Shown one piece after another: positions 55,601-64,000 of a stretch of DNA of 64,000 nt (the first letter of the stretch is position 1; the number at the start of each line of letters is the position of its first letter). The position numbers and the translations under genes are program-made. The stretch is from positions 434,001 through 498,000 of the forward strand of contig CM074138.1 of assembly GCA_037178625.1 (NCBI GenBank). Direction: 5' to 3'. The stretch comes from Skeletonema tropicum. Taxonomy: Eukaryota; Bacillariophyta; Thalassiosirophyceae; Thalassiosirales; Thalassiosiraceae. The notes under the pieces are model-generated. The model ran no database searches. It was not told where the DNA came from and worked only from the letters and a program-made list of their open reading frames with translations.

Positions 55601-57329
55601 GAACTGTGGCCGTTTCAGAAGATCCAACGGGCAAATCATCCAATGATGGCGCAGCAGTAGCAGATTCGGCAGCAGGAGCAGCAGCTTCTAGAGGAGCTGC
55701 CGGCGGGACCGTGGCCGTTTCAGGAGAACCGACGGCAGCATCAACCGACGCATCCGAGAGCTGCTGCTCTATTGGTGCAGGAGCAACAGTATCAGAAGAT
55801 GCTTCCACAGGTGTATTGATGGCACTGCCTTGATCCATTGTGACTGCATCCGACGTAGTAGGTGGCGATGCCGCCGCTGTCAAAGCCGGTTCAGGAACAG
55901 CAGCAGCAGCAACCTCCGCAGCAGAAGAATCCACACCCGTAAATTCCACAGGTGCAGCATCCCCACCAACACCAGCAACATCCCCACCATCTTCCATTGG
56001 AACAAAATAACTACCAATCAACTCATCCCACTTCTCCACAACCTCATGATTCAACATACCCAACTCCTCATTAAACTCATTCAACTTTGCCACCAACTCT
56101 GGATGTCTCTCAATCCAATCTTGAACAGGCATACCATACGTGTTTACCACTCCATCCCATTTTTCTACCAATTCATCATTACGATCCATTTGATTGAGTA
56201 TGAATTTATTATGGAGTGTGTTAAATTGATAGGCATAACTGTCGATTAGATTGTAAGAGGCTAGACCGGAAGCAATTCCGGTTGTGGTGGCAATGGTGGG
56301 TGTTTGGGGATTGGTATATGTAACCCCTAGGAATTTGGTAGCAGTAGTGGTTGATGAGGATAGTAGTTCATCGTTTTGGATGTCAGATGAGTCAGTTGGA
56401 GATGATGACGATTCATTGTCTTCTTGTATTGTGGGTGCATAGGATGATGGCTCCTTGACTCTCATTCTTGTGGAGGAAGCAGCTTGACGTAGTCCTGACA
56501 CACTACCACGATTAGACTTTGATTCTCCATTGTTCACAGCGACAGGAGTTGGCTGCTGCAATCTCGCCATTCGTGCAGTTTGAGCTTGTTCCGCAGTCAT
56601 TCCCTCCGTAACTGCCGCTGCCATTGCTGCAGTAGTGCTCATACTCTTATTATTGTTGATATCAACATTGTTTCGTTCTTGAAACCGTTTGGTTCGAGCT
56701 GCCGCTGCTTCTTCGGCAGTCATTCCTTCTGAAATTAGATTGCTATTATTATAGTTTGGTAATGAAGTGATACTATCCGAAGCAGAAGCTGTAGCAACAA
56801 CATTAGCTGTTTGCACGGAACCCTCCTCTTTACTACTCGCGAGCATCACTTCTCTACTCAAATTCATCAAAAAGTCTCTTGGACTAATCTCACCACCACC
56901 ATTTTCATTACTGCCACTACCACTTCCAAATGGCGTCTGTTGTTGTTGCTGTTGTTGTTGAGATAACAACGCTTCAATCGTATCCGACGTAGCAGGGAAC
57001 AAGTTCGGATTAGACGTGATGGACTGAAGTGAGTTTAAATACGATAATGTTGCTGCCGAGGTGGTGGCTGTTGTTGATGATGATGTAGTCGAAGAGAGTT
57101 GCAGCACTGTCGTCAAAGAGGAGTTGGGCGGTCTTATTATTCGTGAAGCTGTAGTGTTGATAGAGGTTCGTCGAGTCCGTTGTATGGTGGGTGCAGTGTG
57201 GAAGGACGACACGAATAATGATCTGCTGGTCAATAAGGAGGAAGGCGCCAAGGCGATCGTTATGATGACTATTAGTAGAAGCATTGTTATTGCCGAGCCT
57301 TTCAGTCGAAGGAGGATGTACGATATCAT
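52662..57329 (-). CDS. Large Ala/Ser/Thr-rich repeat protein with N-terminal signal anchor
   Basis: An intact 1,555-residue frame of unknown function. The N-terminus (SAITMLLLIVIITIALAP) is a signal peptide or membrane anchor. Residues 35-230 are Ser/Thr-rich with a Gln run, then two copies of an EGMTAEEA/EGMTAEQA segment (near residues 200 and 240). A folded-looking part at about 345-440 includes DELVEKWDGVVNTYG and WDELIGSY. From about 450 to 1180 the protein is mucin-like, with long internal repeats that include ATPTPVEHAHSAVDSVEEV twice. The last 250 residues have several hydrophobic or amphipathic helices, including IVHNLMILIVATTDMIMKV. It could be a secreted, wall-associated or plastid-membrane protein; none of these is proven. 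The ATG at 57329 retains the hydrophobic leader. Confidence 0.75.
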   Translation of the reverse strand: MISYILLRLKGSAITMLLLIVIITIALAPSSLLTSRSLFVSSFHTAPTIQRTRRTSINTTASRIIRPPNSSLTTVLQLSSTTSSSTTATTSAATLSYLNSLQSITSNPNLFPATSDTIEALLSQQQQQQQQTPFGSGSGSNENGGGEISPRDFLMNLSREVMLASSKEEGSVQTANVVATASASDSITSLPNYNNSNLISEGMTAEEAAAARTKRFQERNNVDINNNKSMSTTAAMAAAVTEGMTAEQAQTARMARLQQPTPVAVNNGESKSNRGSVSGLRQAASSTRMRVKEPSSYAPTIQEDNESSSSPTDSSDIQNDELLSSSTTTATKFLGVTYTNPQTPTIATTTGIASGLASYNLIDSYAYQFNTLHNKFILNQMDRNDELVEKWDGVVNTYGMPVQDWIERHPELVAKLNEFNEELGMLNHEVVEKWDELIGSYFVPMEDGGDVAGVGGDAAPVEFTGVDSSAAEVAAAAVPEPALTAAASPPTTSDAVTMDQGSAINTPVEASSDTVAPAPIEQQLSDASVDAAVGSPETATVPPAAPLEAAAPAAESATAAPSLDDLPVGSSETATVPPTTPLEAATAESTTATAVAPSLDDVPAIDESASTTTNTASSFESGSTNVLPEATATTAAEPVETTQYSQAATASTPSLDVGAVEEVATNNAPESSFDGAISNLDLASDSTAAASSAAVEPVQYSDVAAGVGTITAPSSNEATVEVATPVDATQYVEAASPIDSTPVVPSVNDVKVEEIVNNAPVTSYESGSSDLLAEATPTPVEHAHSAVDSVEEVVGNVHPVQEFADSNAPVASFDGAISNLDLVSDSTAAASAAAVEPAQYSDVSAGADTITAAPSLNEATAVDVAAPVDATQYVEAASSIDSTSVVPSVNDVKVEEVIGNTPVTSYESGNTDLLAEATPTPVEHAHSAVDSVEEVGNVPVSSYESGDTGLLADATTSAPVDAAQYSETTPVSSMNGATMNQDVGNAPTFEDLLADAKTASPVDAAQYSETTTVPSMNGATMNEGFGSSSPPTFEDLLAAAKTSAPADPAQYSETTKVPSMIGATVNQDVGSSTATTLESGNTDLLADATASAPAAPTQLSDVSGADTANVAPSLNDVNTIDQNVFNAPARSSYDSADLFAESAHQQRWFTAPTDRYTPTEYATTVDQSGPSSGGFSFDGGSNGGSSLTDSYSSWQPQGNGNANPLRDLAASLPPPEDRMRGTGGDYYPASVTSQWFPTQGDGFHPVADAAVTGMDGLADSVLSSDYSIPPISNGEVEASISSIPTDALDSLTTSSIDASIKELLSSSKANLFGTVSHSFGDIQGKANLPANVPVDHMPFDNVLQNAGETFQSFHPPAAVSSAIQHASDASLADIGNSIMGAVKFMAGILLTVVDANIDLAAPGSSSASVLEGVRSSVNSMLDNASYTVANVINDVGNLTLKDIVHNLMILIVATTDMIMKVMNAVVYLLSGKDAGNWALQATSTVNEATSQLLAQADDVTHERIGDLASSIGDYSYQVGNELVALLGSLNGVEGTHFDGTLDMVTTAMQTGFTMQ
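54541..55400 (-). repeat. Direct repeat, about 426-bp period, inside the Ala-rich gene
   Basis: The sequence beginning TCAACAGCTGAGTGAGCATG occurs at 54541 and again at 54967, and similarity continues for most of the unit (142 residues), with scattered substitutions and a few indels. The period is a multiple of three, so it reflects in-frame duplication of coding sequence. Confidence 0.75.
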
Positions 57330-57787
57330 ACTGGTGGCAGTCGATATGCCTTGAATAGAGTGCGTTTTATGTGCTGTAGTGCGGCTGCGGTTGGTGGTTG
57401 GCCTGATAGTACGACGTCATATTATGGAGGAACGCCGTCAAGCTGCTTGGAGCCCGGGTCCAAAGAATTTTCGTCGGTCGCAGACGCTTCGAGAAAGCTT
57501 CTTGAGTAATTCACCCCTCAATAGTTGTGGTATTATTATTTTCACGTCAATTAGTCACCTTTGTTAGTCAGTATTTTATGGGGAAATTATATTTAATCAG
57601 TTGTGTAGAAGAAGTCAAAGTGGCAGCCTCAGCAAAGCCACGTCATTTCAAAGAGCGAAAAAGCAAAAACCAAGCAATAATTTCATCATGGCGCATTTTG
57701 ATGCAATAGCAAAAAAGTACGCACTCAATTCATAGCATACACAGCTACACTATTGATACATTACTATAATACAAAGCGATTACTACG
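57330..57787. other. Divergent promoter region
   Basis: This lies between the 5' ends of the Ala-rich gene (minus) and the PDZ-ferredoxin gene (plus), so it should hold both promoters. No clear TATA box or repeat is seen; short ORFs here are not convincing. Confidence 0.5.
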
Positions 57788-58696
57788 ATGACGCGCTCAT
57801 CATCAACCTACATCGCCATCGCTGCCGCCGCCGCCGCCGCCGCCGCTGCATCTTTGCACACATCTCATGCATTTGTTCTTCCATCATCCACCACCATCTC
57901 TCCTTCTTCTTCCTGCGTCACACAATCACCTTCAGTCTACTACTCACCAATTACTACAAACACTGTAACATCCTCATCCACCACACTCTTCATGTCATCA
58001 ACCCCAACCACATCCACCACATCCAACACACTCTCCCTCCAACTACAAAAACCACTAGGTCTAATCCTCGAAGAAGCCGATGACACCAACCCCAGCACCT
58101 CCGGCGTTATCGTTACACAAGTCAATGAGGGTGGATCAGCCTACACCTCACCGTCGGCAGACAAATTGATCAATGCCAAAATTGTCAAGGTTATGGAAAC
58201 TGATGTGTCAAGTATGAGTTTTGATGATGTTATGGATGTGATTATTGGTGCTCCGGAAAGTTTGTGTGTGGAGTTTGCTCTTGCCGATGGTGTTGTGGTA
58301 GAAACTACTGTTGAAGGAGAAGAATCATCATCTACTACAGTGGTGGAAGAATATGAAATTGGAACAACAGTCACAATTCAAGTAGAACAACCCGACAATA
58401 ACAAACCATCCATCACACTCGAAGCCAAAGTCGGAGACAATCTACGCAAGACCCTCCTCGAAAACAAAGATATTGAACTATACCGTGGATTGAAAAAGAA
58501 ATTGGGTAATTGTGGTGGTGGTGGACAATGTGGATTTTGTGCGGTAGAATTGACAGATGATAGTGAGAGTGGGATGGTTTGGGGTGAGAGGAGTGAGTAT
58601 GAGGATGGAAGGATTGGGAAGAAGGCGGGGACGGAGAATCAGAGGTTGGCTTGTATGAATACTATTGTTGGACCGGCGACTGTCAAGACTTTGTAG
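57788..58696 (+). CDS. Plastid PDZ-ferredoxin fusion, [2Fe-2S] domain of PnsB3/NDF4 type
   Basis: A 302-residue redox protein. The leader has an Ala run (residues 12-22, a GCC repeat) and ends in SHAFVLPSS, fitting a diatom bipartite plastid signal with A-F cleavage. Residues 80-175 form a PDZ-like domain (KPLGLILEEAD, SGVIVTQVNEGGSA). Residues 190-302 form a ferredoxin-like fold with NCGGGGQCGFCAVEL and a later Cys in QRLACMNTIVG; the four Cys would hold a [2Fe-2S] cluster. The spacing C-X5-C-X2-C and the GGGGQCG sequence resemble the plant protein PnsB3 (NDF4) more than electron-carrier ferredoxins. Diatom plastids are not known to carry a plant-type NDH complex, so the role is open. The upstream gene is divergent. 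Confidence 0.82.
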   Translation: MTRSSSTYIAIAAAAAAAAAASLHTSHAFVLPSSTTISPSSSCVTQSPSVYYSPITTNTVTSSSTTLFMSSTPTTSTTSNTLSLQLQKPLGLILEEADDTNPSTSGVIVTQVNEGGSAYTSPSADKLINAKIVKVMETDVSSMSFDDVMDVIIGAPESLCVEFALADGVVVETTVEGEESSSTTVVEEYEIGTTVTIQVEQPDNNKPSITLEAKVGDNLRKTLLENKDIELYRGLKKKLGNCGGGGQCGFCAVELTDDSESGMVWGERSEYEDGRIGKKAGTENQRLACMNTIVGPATVKTL

Positions 58697-58933
58697 ATGA
58701 GAGAGGTTCATGAATAGTTTATATAGTAAGAATAGAGCTAGAAATTTTTTGAATGAAGCATTGTATCTCATGCCAAGTCTTGATGGGTTGATGCATCATT
58801 ACCCATCTTGGATACAGGAATATACGATACAGAGAAGAGATGACAGGCGACGAGTCTAATATTTACCACGAACTCGTTCTATCCTACTGTTGCATTTGCA
58901 TACTAGCAATAGTAGCATCAATCATCTCTACAA

Positions 58934-58970
58934 GCTAATCAGACGTACTTTAAAATTTCTGTTATATTAT
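58934..58970 (+). repeat. Dispersed-repeat tail, copy C
   Basis: These 37 bp match 49460-49496 with one difference. The copy ends three bases from the stop codon of the kinase-like gene, so on the minus strand it starts that gene's 3' UTR. Confidence 0.7.
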
Positions 58971-58972
58971 TA

Positions 58973-59986
58973 TTATGACTTTGAATTCAACAAGACTTCT
59001 TGCTCACGCAATAGTTCATAAACAGGCAACGACAAGTACTCTCCACGTGAGTGCAATGCCGACAGCTCCTCTGCAAATGCATTGGATGCATGTTCCATCA
59101 AAGAATTGGGTATCAAAGCAATAATTTCCGACATGAACGATGAAGCCAATGCCAAGTCTAAAAAGGATGGGGTTGGGGTTGCCACCATTGTTTGCGCTTC
59201 CGTCATGTCAATAAATAGTACCTTTCCAGTTTCTTTGTCCATGAGAGTTTGTACATCGGTAGTTGCAACATTTGCAGACAACATGTCGAGGAATGTTTGG
59301 ATGATTTCTTGGACTGCACGAGGTTGAACGTCGGGGTTGATCTTGTCTACTCTCGAAACAGCATTTTCTACTACTGGTTGAAGAGCAATCATTACTCGTT
59401 TGGAGTCTGGTGGGTACACTTCCATACCTAGGCATCGCTCGACGTTGCGTGTATGCTTCACTTCCAACTCTTCTAGTACTTTGCATTCACGGGCCACTGA
59501 TGAAGCACTTCGAACCCAACTAATCTTCACAGCAACATCATCATAATTCTTTGCATTATTAGGAGCATTCATTGGATGTGTCGCAAAGACTGCACCTCCA
59601 CCACCAGCTCCCAATAGTACAGGGTTTGTAAGTTTGTATTGTGAAAAGCTTGTGAGTGGATTGGATAGTTCTACTGACCCATTAGAAAGTTGCCACGTCT
59701 TTATTATTTGAGTTTCAGCCGACGGTGTTGCAAGTGAATGGATCTCGTTAGGGTTTGTAGCTGCACATGCATTGGAGCAAGTCGAGGCAAGTATTGCAAC
59801 TGTCAAACAGCTAGTCTCTACAAGACGTGTGAGCGCAGTGCCATGGATGGGTAAGTTCTTCTCAATTGCATTATTTGAAGCAAACCCATCACATTTTGGC
59901 AGACGCTCCCAATGAAGAGCCAGAGATACAACAAGAGCGATGACGGCACGCTTTAGACGACGGTATTGTGAACTTGTGTACGTCAT
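58973..59986 (-). CDS. Atypical protein-kinase-like protein with possible plastid leader
   Basis: A 337-residue single-exon protein. A hydrophobic segment (AVIALVVSLALHW) and then CDGFASNN suggest a signal peptide with a plastid-type cleavage site. From about residue 120 the sequence resembles the N-lobe of a kinase: LLGAGGGGAVFATHP as the glycine loop, VAVKIS with the ATP-binding Lys, and RECKVLEELE as the C-helix with its Glu. The C-lobe is short. The expected HRD loop reads ATTDVQTLMD, with the metal-binding Asn absent, and the DFG position reads IDMTEA. The protein may be a pseudokinase or a distant ABC1- or lipopolysaccharide-type kinase; activity is doubtful. It has no close functional neighbour. 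Confidence 0.6.
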   Translation of the reverse strand: MTYTSSQYRRLKRAVIALVVSLALHWERLPKCDGFASNNAIEKNLPIHGTALTRLVETSCLTVAILASTCSNACAATNPNEIHSLATPSAETQIIKTWQLSNGSVELSNPLTSFSQYKLTNPVLLGAGGGGAVFATHPMNAPNNAKNYDDVAVKISWVRSASSVARECKVLEELEVKHTRNVERCLGMEVYPPDSKRVMIALQPVVENAVSRVDKINPDVQPRAVQEIIQTFLDMLSANVATTDVQTLMDKETGKVLFIDMTEAQTMVATPTPSFLDLALASSFMSEIIALIPNSLMEHASNAFAEELSALHSRGEYLSLPVYELLREQEVLLNSKS

Positions 59987-60439
59987 CTACTTAACCACAG
60001 AGCTACAGCTTCGAGCTTCTACAACGTCATGGCTTCTTTCTCATCACTTTGATTGCGTCTACAGCTGGATAGATAGTACAAAAACGCAGCGGCAGCATGT
60101 GGACGATGGCGGAAATTCCTGATAGGCTTCGGCAAACTTTAAAATCCAAGTGGCATGAATTATGACTGAGCAATTACGTGTAGATTACCGTAACAGAATC
60201 TTTCAGAGACATAGAACGTCAATATTGCACAGAGCTAAGAAGTGGATGGAGAGGAGCGTTCCAAGACATACCTAATTCCGACGTTGAAAATTCCGCGAGA
60301 CCATTTCTTCTCGGCCATCAAAATCTCATGAAAATTGAAAGAATCCAACTCAGCGCGTAGGCCTCCCCTATCTTGCTTTATCTTCACATGTTGGTCAATC
60401 TTAATGACATACTCTGTTAATTCAAATAAAAGAACAAAG
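59987..60439. other. Divergent promoter region
   Basis: About 450 bp between the kinase-like gene (minus) and SHMT (plus). It holds the SHMT 5' UTR and two promoters; no distinct site or RNA gene was found. Confidence 0.5.
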
Positions 60440-62001
60440 ATGGCGTCGTTTAAAGATCTCGTAAGTGCCGCTACTAAAGCTATTGATTAAAGTGGCGTCG
60501 ACCCTAGAATATGATGACTGTCAAGACACATCACATGTCATCAGCATCAGGTCATCATCGATGAAAATGAACCACATACCTAACTCTCGCTTTCCACTCC
60601 TCTAATCAACAGGAATTCACTGGGCTCAAATCCCTCGAAGAACATGACCCCAAACTCCACGATCTCATCGAACAAGAAAAGTTCCGTCAATTCACCGAAC
60701 TCGAACTCATCGCCTCGGAGAACTTCACCTCCAAGGCAGTGATGGAATGTCTCGGCTCAGCTCTTACCAACAAATACTCCGAGGGTCTCCCCCACGCACG
60801 TTACTACGGTGGAAATGAAATTGTCGATCAGGTCGAGGAGTTGTGTCAGACTCGTGCGATTGAGGCGTATGGGCTTGATCCGGAGAAGTGGGGTGTGAAT
60901 GTCCAGCCGTACAGTGGATCACCTGCTAACTTTGCCGTGTACACTGGATTGTTGAAGCCACATGACCGTATTATGGGATTGGACCTCCCCTCTGGTGGTC
61001 ACTTGACTCATGGATTTTACACCTACTCCAAGAAGGAGGGGACACGTAAGGCTGTGTCTGCCACCTCGGTCTACTTTGAGTCACTCCCCTACCAAGTCGA
61101 TCAGGTCACCGGATACATTGACTACGATCAATTGGAACGTGATGCCAGTCTGTTCAAACCAGCCATGATCATCGCTGGTGGATCTGCCTACCCCCGTGAC
61201 TGGGACTACGAACGCTTCCGCAAAATTGCCGATGCCAATGGTGCCCTCCTCCTCATGGACATGGCACACATTTCTGGATTGGTTGCCACCAAGGAGCAAA
61301 AGTCTCCATTTGAATATTGTGATGTTGTGACTACCACTACCCACAAGTCCCTTCGTGGACCCCGTGCCGGTATGATCTTCTTCCGTAAGGATGAGCGTGG
61401 ATTTGAACACAAGATTAACCAGGCTGTCTTCCCAGCTCTTCAGGGTGGACCACATGAGCATCAAATTGCTGGAGTTGCCACTCAATTGTTGGAGGTTATG
61501 ACACCCGAGTTCCACATTTATGCCCAGCAGGTGAAGAAGAATGCTGCGGCTCTTGGAGCCAAGCTTGTGAGTTTGGGATACACTCTTGCTACCGGCGGAA
61601 CGGAGAATCATTTGGTGCTTTGGGATTTGAAACCACAGAAAATTACTGGAAGTAAGTTTGAGAAGGTTTGTGATGCTGTGTCCATCACTTTGAATAAGAA
61701 TTGTGTTCCTGGAGATCGATCGGCGGTTACTCCCGGAGGTGTGCGTGTTGGTGCTTGTGCCATGACTACCCGTAAGATGGTGGAGGAGGACTTTGAACAA
61801 ATAGGTCAATTTCTCCATGAGGCTCTTCAAATTGCTTTGAAGGTTCAAGAAGAGAGTGGACCCAAGCTTGTTGACTTTGTCAAGTGCTTGAAGGGAAATG
61901 CGGATATTGCTGCCTTGAGGAAGAGTGTGAATGTGTTTGCTGCTGGATTCCCAATGCCTGGATTTGAAACCAAGGATATGAAATACAAGCTTGAGGCTTA
62001 A
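60440..62001 (+). CDS. SHMT: Serine hydroxymethyltransferase
   Basis: A PLP enzyme that interconverts serine plus tetrahydrofolate with glycine plus 5,10-methylene-THF, feeding one-carbon metabolism. Exons are 60440-60460 (seven codons, MASFKDL) and 60613-62001, with a 152-bp GTAAGT-AG intron in phase 0; the product is 469 residues, normal for the family. [19 protein letters not shown] begins the core; [20 protein letters not shown], the PLP-Lys motif [14 protein letters not shown] and GHEH-like [10 protein letters not shown] are all present. The leader is too short for an organelle signal, so the cytosolic form is likely. Codon use is strongly biased, consistent with high expression, and it creates a long antisense open frame (61081-62019) that I do not call. 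Two hairpins follow the stop. Confidence 0.96.
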
Positions 62002-62651
62002 GTGAATGAGTTGCATCATATAGTTGAAAGAAAAAAGAGTATAGAGCTCAATAGCTATTATTATTGAGCTTGATTAATTTTACAAAGAAATATTTTACTT
62101 GTTCATGTTGTTGCTTCTTGTGCATGTCTAGCTATTGATAGCTAGACATGCACTTCATTTGAGTAAGAAGTTCGACGTATGTATTTTGATTAGAACAAAT
62201 GATGAGATTCTAATCATCCACTGACACAATCATTGGATTGACTTGAGCTTTATCGTAAACTGCAGGCAGGCATGCGGTGGAAGTAAAAAAGAGAACAGAG
62301 CTACTGGGTAGTGGACTCTAGATACGCCCAAGGTCATAATCGAATCAATACAAGTGTGCACAAATGCTTTTTACATCCTACGTGGCAAACACTTGGTGCT
62401 TGCAAGTGACGCTCTTCTCTGGCTAATTACTAGCATATATCACCCAAATCCAATGAAAAGCCTGTAGAAATAGCGGCCGAAACGGAAAGCAAAAAAGCCA
62501 GCGATGGCAAAACTTCACAGCTTTCAAAGCAATCATACCTAAAAGTTAAATCTACTTCAAGATCTCACAAAAATTATCTTCCGCTTCATGCCACAAGGAT
62601 GCTGGTTCGTCCGAGCCGGGGCAGTTCTTCTTCTCCATTGACATTCCTCTT
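62002..62651. other. Convergent intergenic region
   Basis: About 650 bp between the SHMT stop and the 3' end of the FAD oxidase. It holds two hairpins close to SHMT and no ORF of note. Confidence 0.6.
62045..62153 (+). terminator. Two 3' hairpins after SHMT
   Basis: AGCTCAATA (62045-62053) pairs with TATTGAGCT (62062-62070). Farther on, 62120-62134 pairs perfectly with 62139-62153, giving a 15-bp stem with a TTGA loop. They are 45 and 120 bp past the stop, in the expected 3' UTR or cleavage region. A role in 3'-end formation or mRNA stability is inferred from position only. Confidence 0.55.
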
Positions 62652-63978
62652 TCAATGAAGGATAGAGAAAACCAAATAAAGAGCAATTGCGAAGACTACA
62701 GCCGTGCAAGTAGACGCATGAGACGCACCAGATGGCTGATCAGAGGGCTCTTCTGATAGAGTCGCTGTTGTAGGAGACGTCAAGTCGTCATCCTGAGAGT
62801 GGGACGCCTTGGCCTTGGCAAGATTATTTCCGATGCAGCTGTTGCAGTTGAACATGAATTGGGGATCTACAGCCTTCTTTATTGCGTCGAGACGACTGAG
62901 CTGTTCTGTTCCGTAGATCGCTTCCTGAGAAGAGATACACTTTTCGTTGCGTTCCTCAAATGTCCATTCTCGAGGACATGGCTTCGTCCAGTCTTCCTTC
63001 AGGGGTCCAGCGAGCAAAGGCCCAGCATGATTCGACCCAAAAACAGGAGGAAACTTGGTCTTATCGGAAATGTCAAACATTTTTGGAAACAGATCGCTCC
63101 AAAAGTATGCTTCGTCGCCCTCCCACAAATCGAAGAACTTCACCATTGCAGCAGCCTCGCGATGAGCCTTGGAAAGAGAATTGGCTTGATCGGAAAGGCT
63201 CGCAGTAGCAAATCCATAGGCAAAGTACGGGGAACTGGACACCATCTTCTCGAGAAGAATCTTTATAGTCTCTTCGCTTTCATCGATCCAGGATTGTGGG
63301 ACTAGCACGTAAGCATGTGTAGTACCAAGCAGTTCAGGAAGAGGATTATCCGGAACTTTATCAGGAAAACGTGGGTCACTGGACAGCATTAATTCTGGGT
63401 AGCTTTTTGGAGCTTCATTGACTAAACATAGTTGAGCTTCAGTCATGTTGTTCAGCTGTAGGAACTTTGTCCAAGCTTCGACAACATCTTCTTCGCCAAA
63501 ACAAAACAATGCACCAGGATCGTCGGAAGCTCCACATGCGATGCTCTTCTCCTTCGTCACATTCAATAAGTTTGGAGCCATGAGGTAAGTTGCTATAAAC
63601 TCAGTAAATGTAGGGGCAAAGTCAGAACATTCCTCCATTCCAATGGTAGTTCCTAAACGGAAAAAGTTGAAGGGAAGAATCTCATGAAGCTGCAAAGACA
63701 CGGATGTTACCACACCCCACGTTCCTCCACCGCCACCGATGACGGCAAACCAGAGGTCATCGAAATCAATATCGAAGTCTTCGGGGCAATCATCCCAGAT
63801 CCATTTTTCCTCATCTTGTTCATCAGGGTTGCTTCGGCAAACTCCTGAAACAACTGTGGTACGAGGGACAATGAATCCATCTGCACTTGCATCTTCCCAT
63901 TCCGTAGGGCCAAATTTGACATGATGACCATTTGGTAGCACCATCTCTACTTGCAGCACCTGATCCACGCCCATACCT
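62652..63978 (-). CDS. BBE-type FAD-linked oxidase, C-terminal part, right-edge partial
   Basis: The C-terminal 440 or so residues of a berberine-bridge/glucooligosaccharide-oxidase-type flavoprotein. GMGVDQVLQVEMVLPNGHHV and DDLWFAVIGGGGGTWGVVTS are hallmarks of the FAD-binding fold; FMFNCNSCIGN stands near the C-terminal BBE motif. An extra acidic loop with several Cys separates the first two. The end (HASTCTAVVFAIALYLVFSI) is hydrophobic and could be a membrane or GPI-anchor signal, so a surface protein is plausible. The reading stays open to an AG at about 63979-63980, a possible splice acceptor, so the N-terminus with the covalent FAD site lies outside the window. The substrate is unknown. 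Confidence 0.8.
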
Positions 63979-64000
63979 GATCGATTATTAAAGAAGTTTC

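Noticed and set aside
58830..58850. U6 snRNA-like ATACAGAGAAGA match
   Set aside because: Only about 12 bases match; the sequence then departs from the U6 core and there is no terminal T run or upstream promoter element.
61081..62019. 312-codon open frame antisense to SHMT
   Set aside because: It mirrors strongly biased codons of a conserved gene, has no recognisable domain and overlaps the whole enzyme core.

Overview
This window looks like nuclear DNA from a diatom, probably a centric one. The evidence is indirect but consistent. Genes carry short GT-AG introns, mostly 70-100 bp. Several leaders join a signal peptide to an A-F-type plastid cleavage motif. There is a secreted aminopropyltransferase/AdoMetDC-like fusion of the kind linked to silica-associated long-chain polyamines. 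There are also WRKY19-like zinc repeats, a PIF1-like helicase relic, and many Gln-, Ala- and Asp-rich tracts. A 500-N gap (29119-29618) and several single-base frameshifts in otherwise conserved genes show that this is a draft assembly.

Layout. 1-2.0 kb: broken PIF1-like helicase. 2.3-7.0 kb: eight-exon STAND/AAA ATPase with a TPR-like tail. 7.6-9.6 kb: ABCG-type half transporter with a substituted ATP site. 9.9-10.6 kb: five-repeat zinc protein. 11.6-13.5 kb: succinate dehydrogenase flavoprotein. 15.9-17.1 kb: frameshifted mobile-element-like gene. 17.2-20.1 kb: DDM1/LSH-type SNF2 remodeller. 20.9-24.3 kb: Gln-rich, Cys-rich, double-PDZ protein. 24.9-26.5 kb: non-coding segment with terminal inverted repeats. 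26.7-30.3 kb: polyamine-type fusion gene. 31.5-35.0 kb: two acidic, low-complexity genes, the first frame-broken. 35.7-37.0 kb: organellar TruB. 37.1-48.6 kb: a coiled-coil protein of about 3,785 residues. 48.6-52.7 kb: gene-poor region with repeats, a tandem hairpin array and a long foldback. 52.7-57.3 kb: Ala/Ser/Thr-rich repeat protein. 57.8-58.7 kb: plastid PDZ-ferredoxin. 59.0-60.0 kb: atypical kinase-like protein. 60.4-62.0 kb: serine hydroxymethyltransferase. 62.7 kb to the right edge: BBE-type FAD oxidase, partial.

The genes do not form an operon or one pathway. Housekeeping genes (SDHA, SHMT, TruB, DDM1) alternate with lineage-specific low-complexity genes and mobile-element debris. 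The observations I rate highest are the hairpin array near 50.7-50.9 kb with paired base changes in its stems, the polyamine-type fusion whose two SpeD-like domains lack the decarboxylase residues, the ABC transporter that has lost its ATP-site residues, and a short repeat family with one copy flanked by 18-bp direct repeats.
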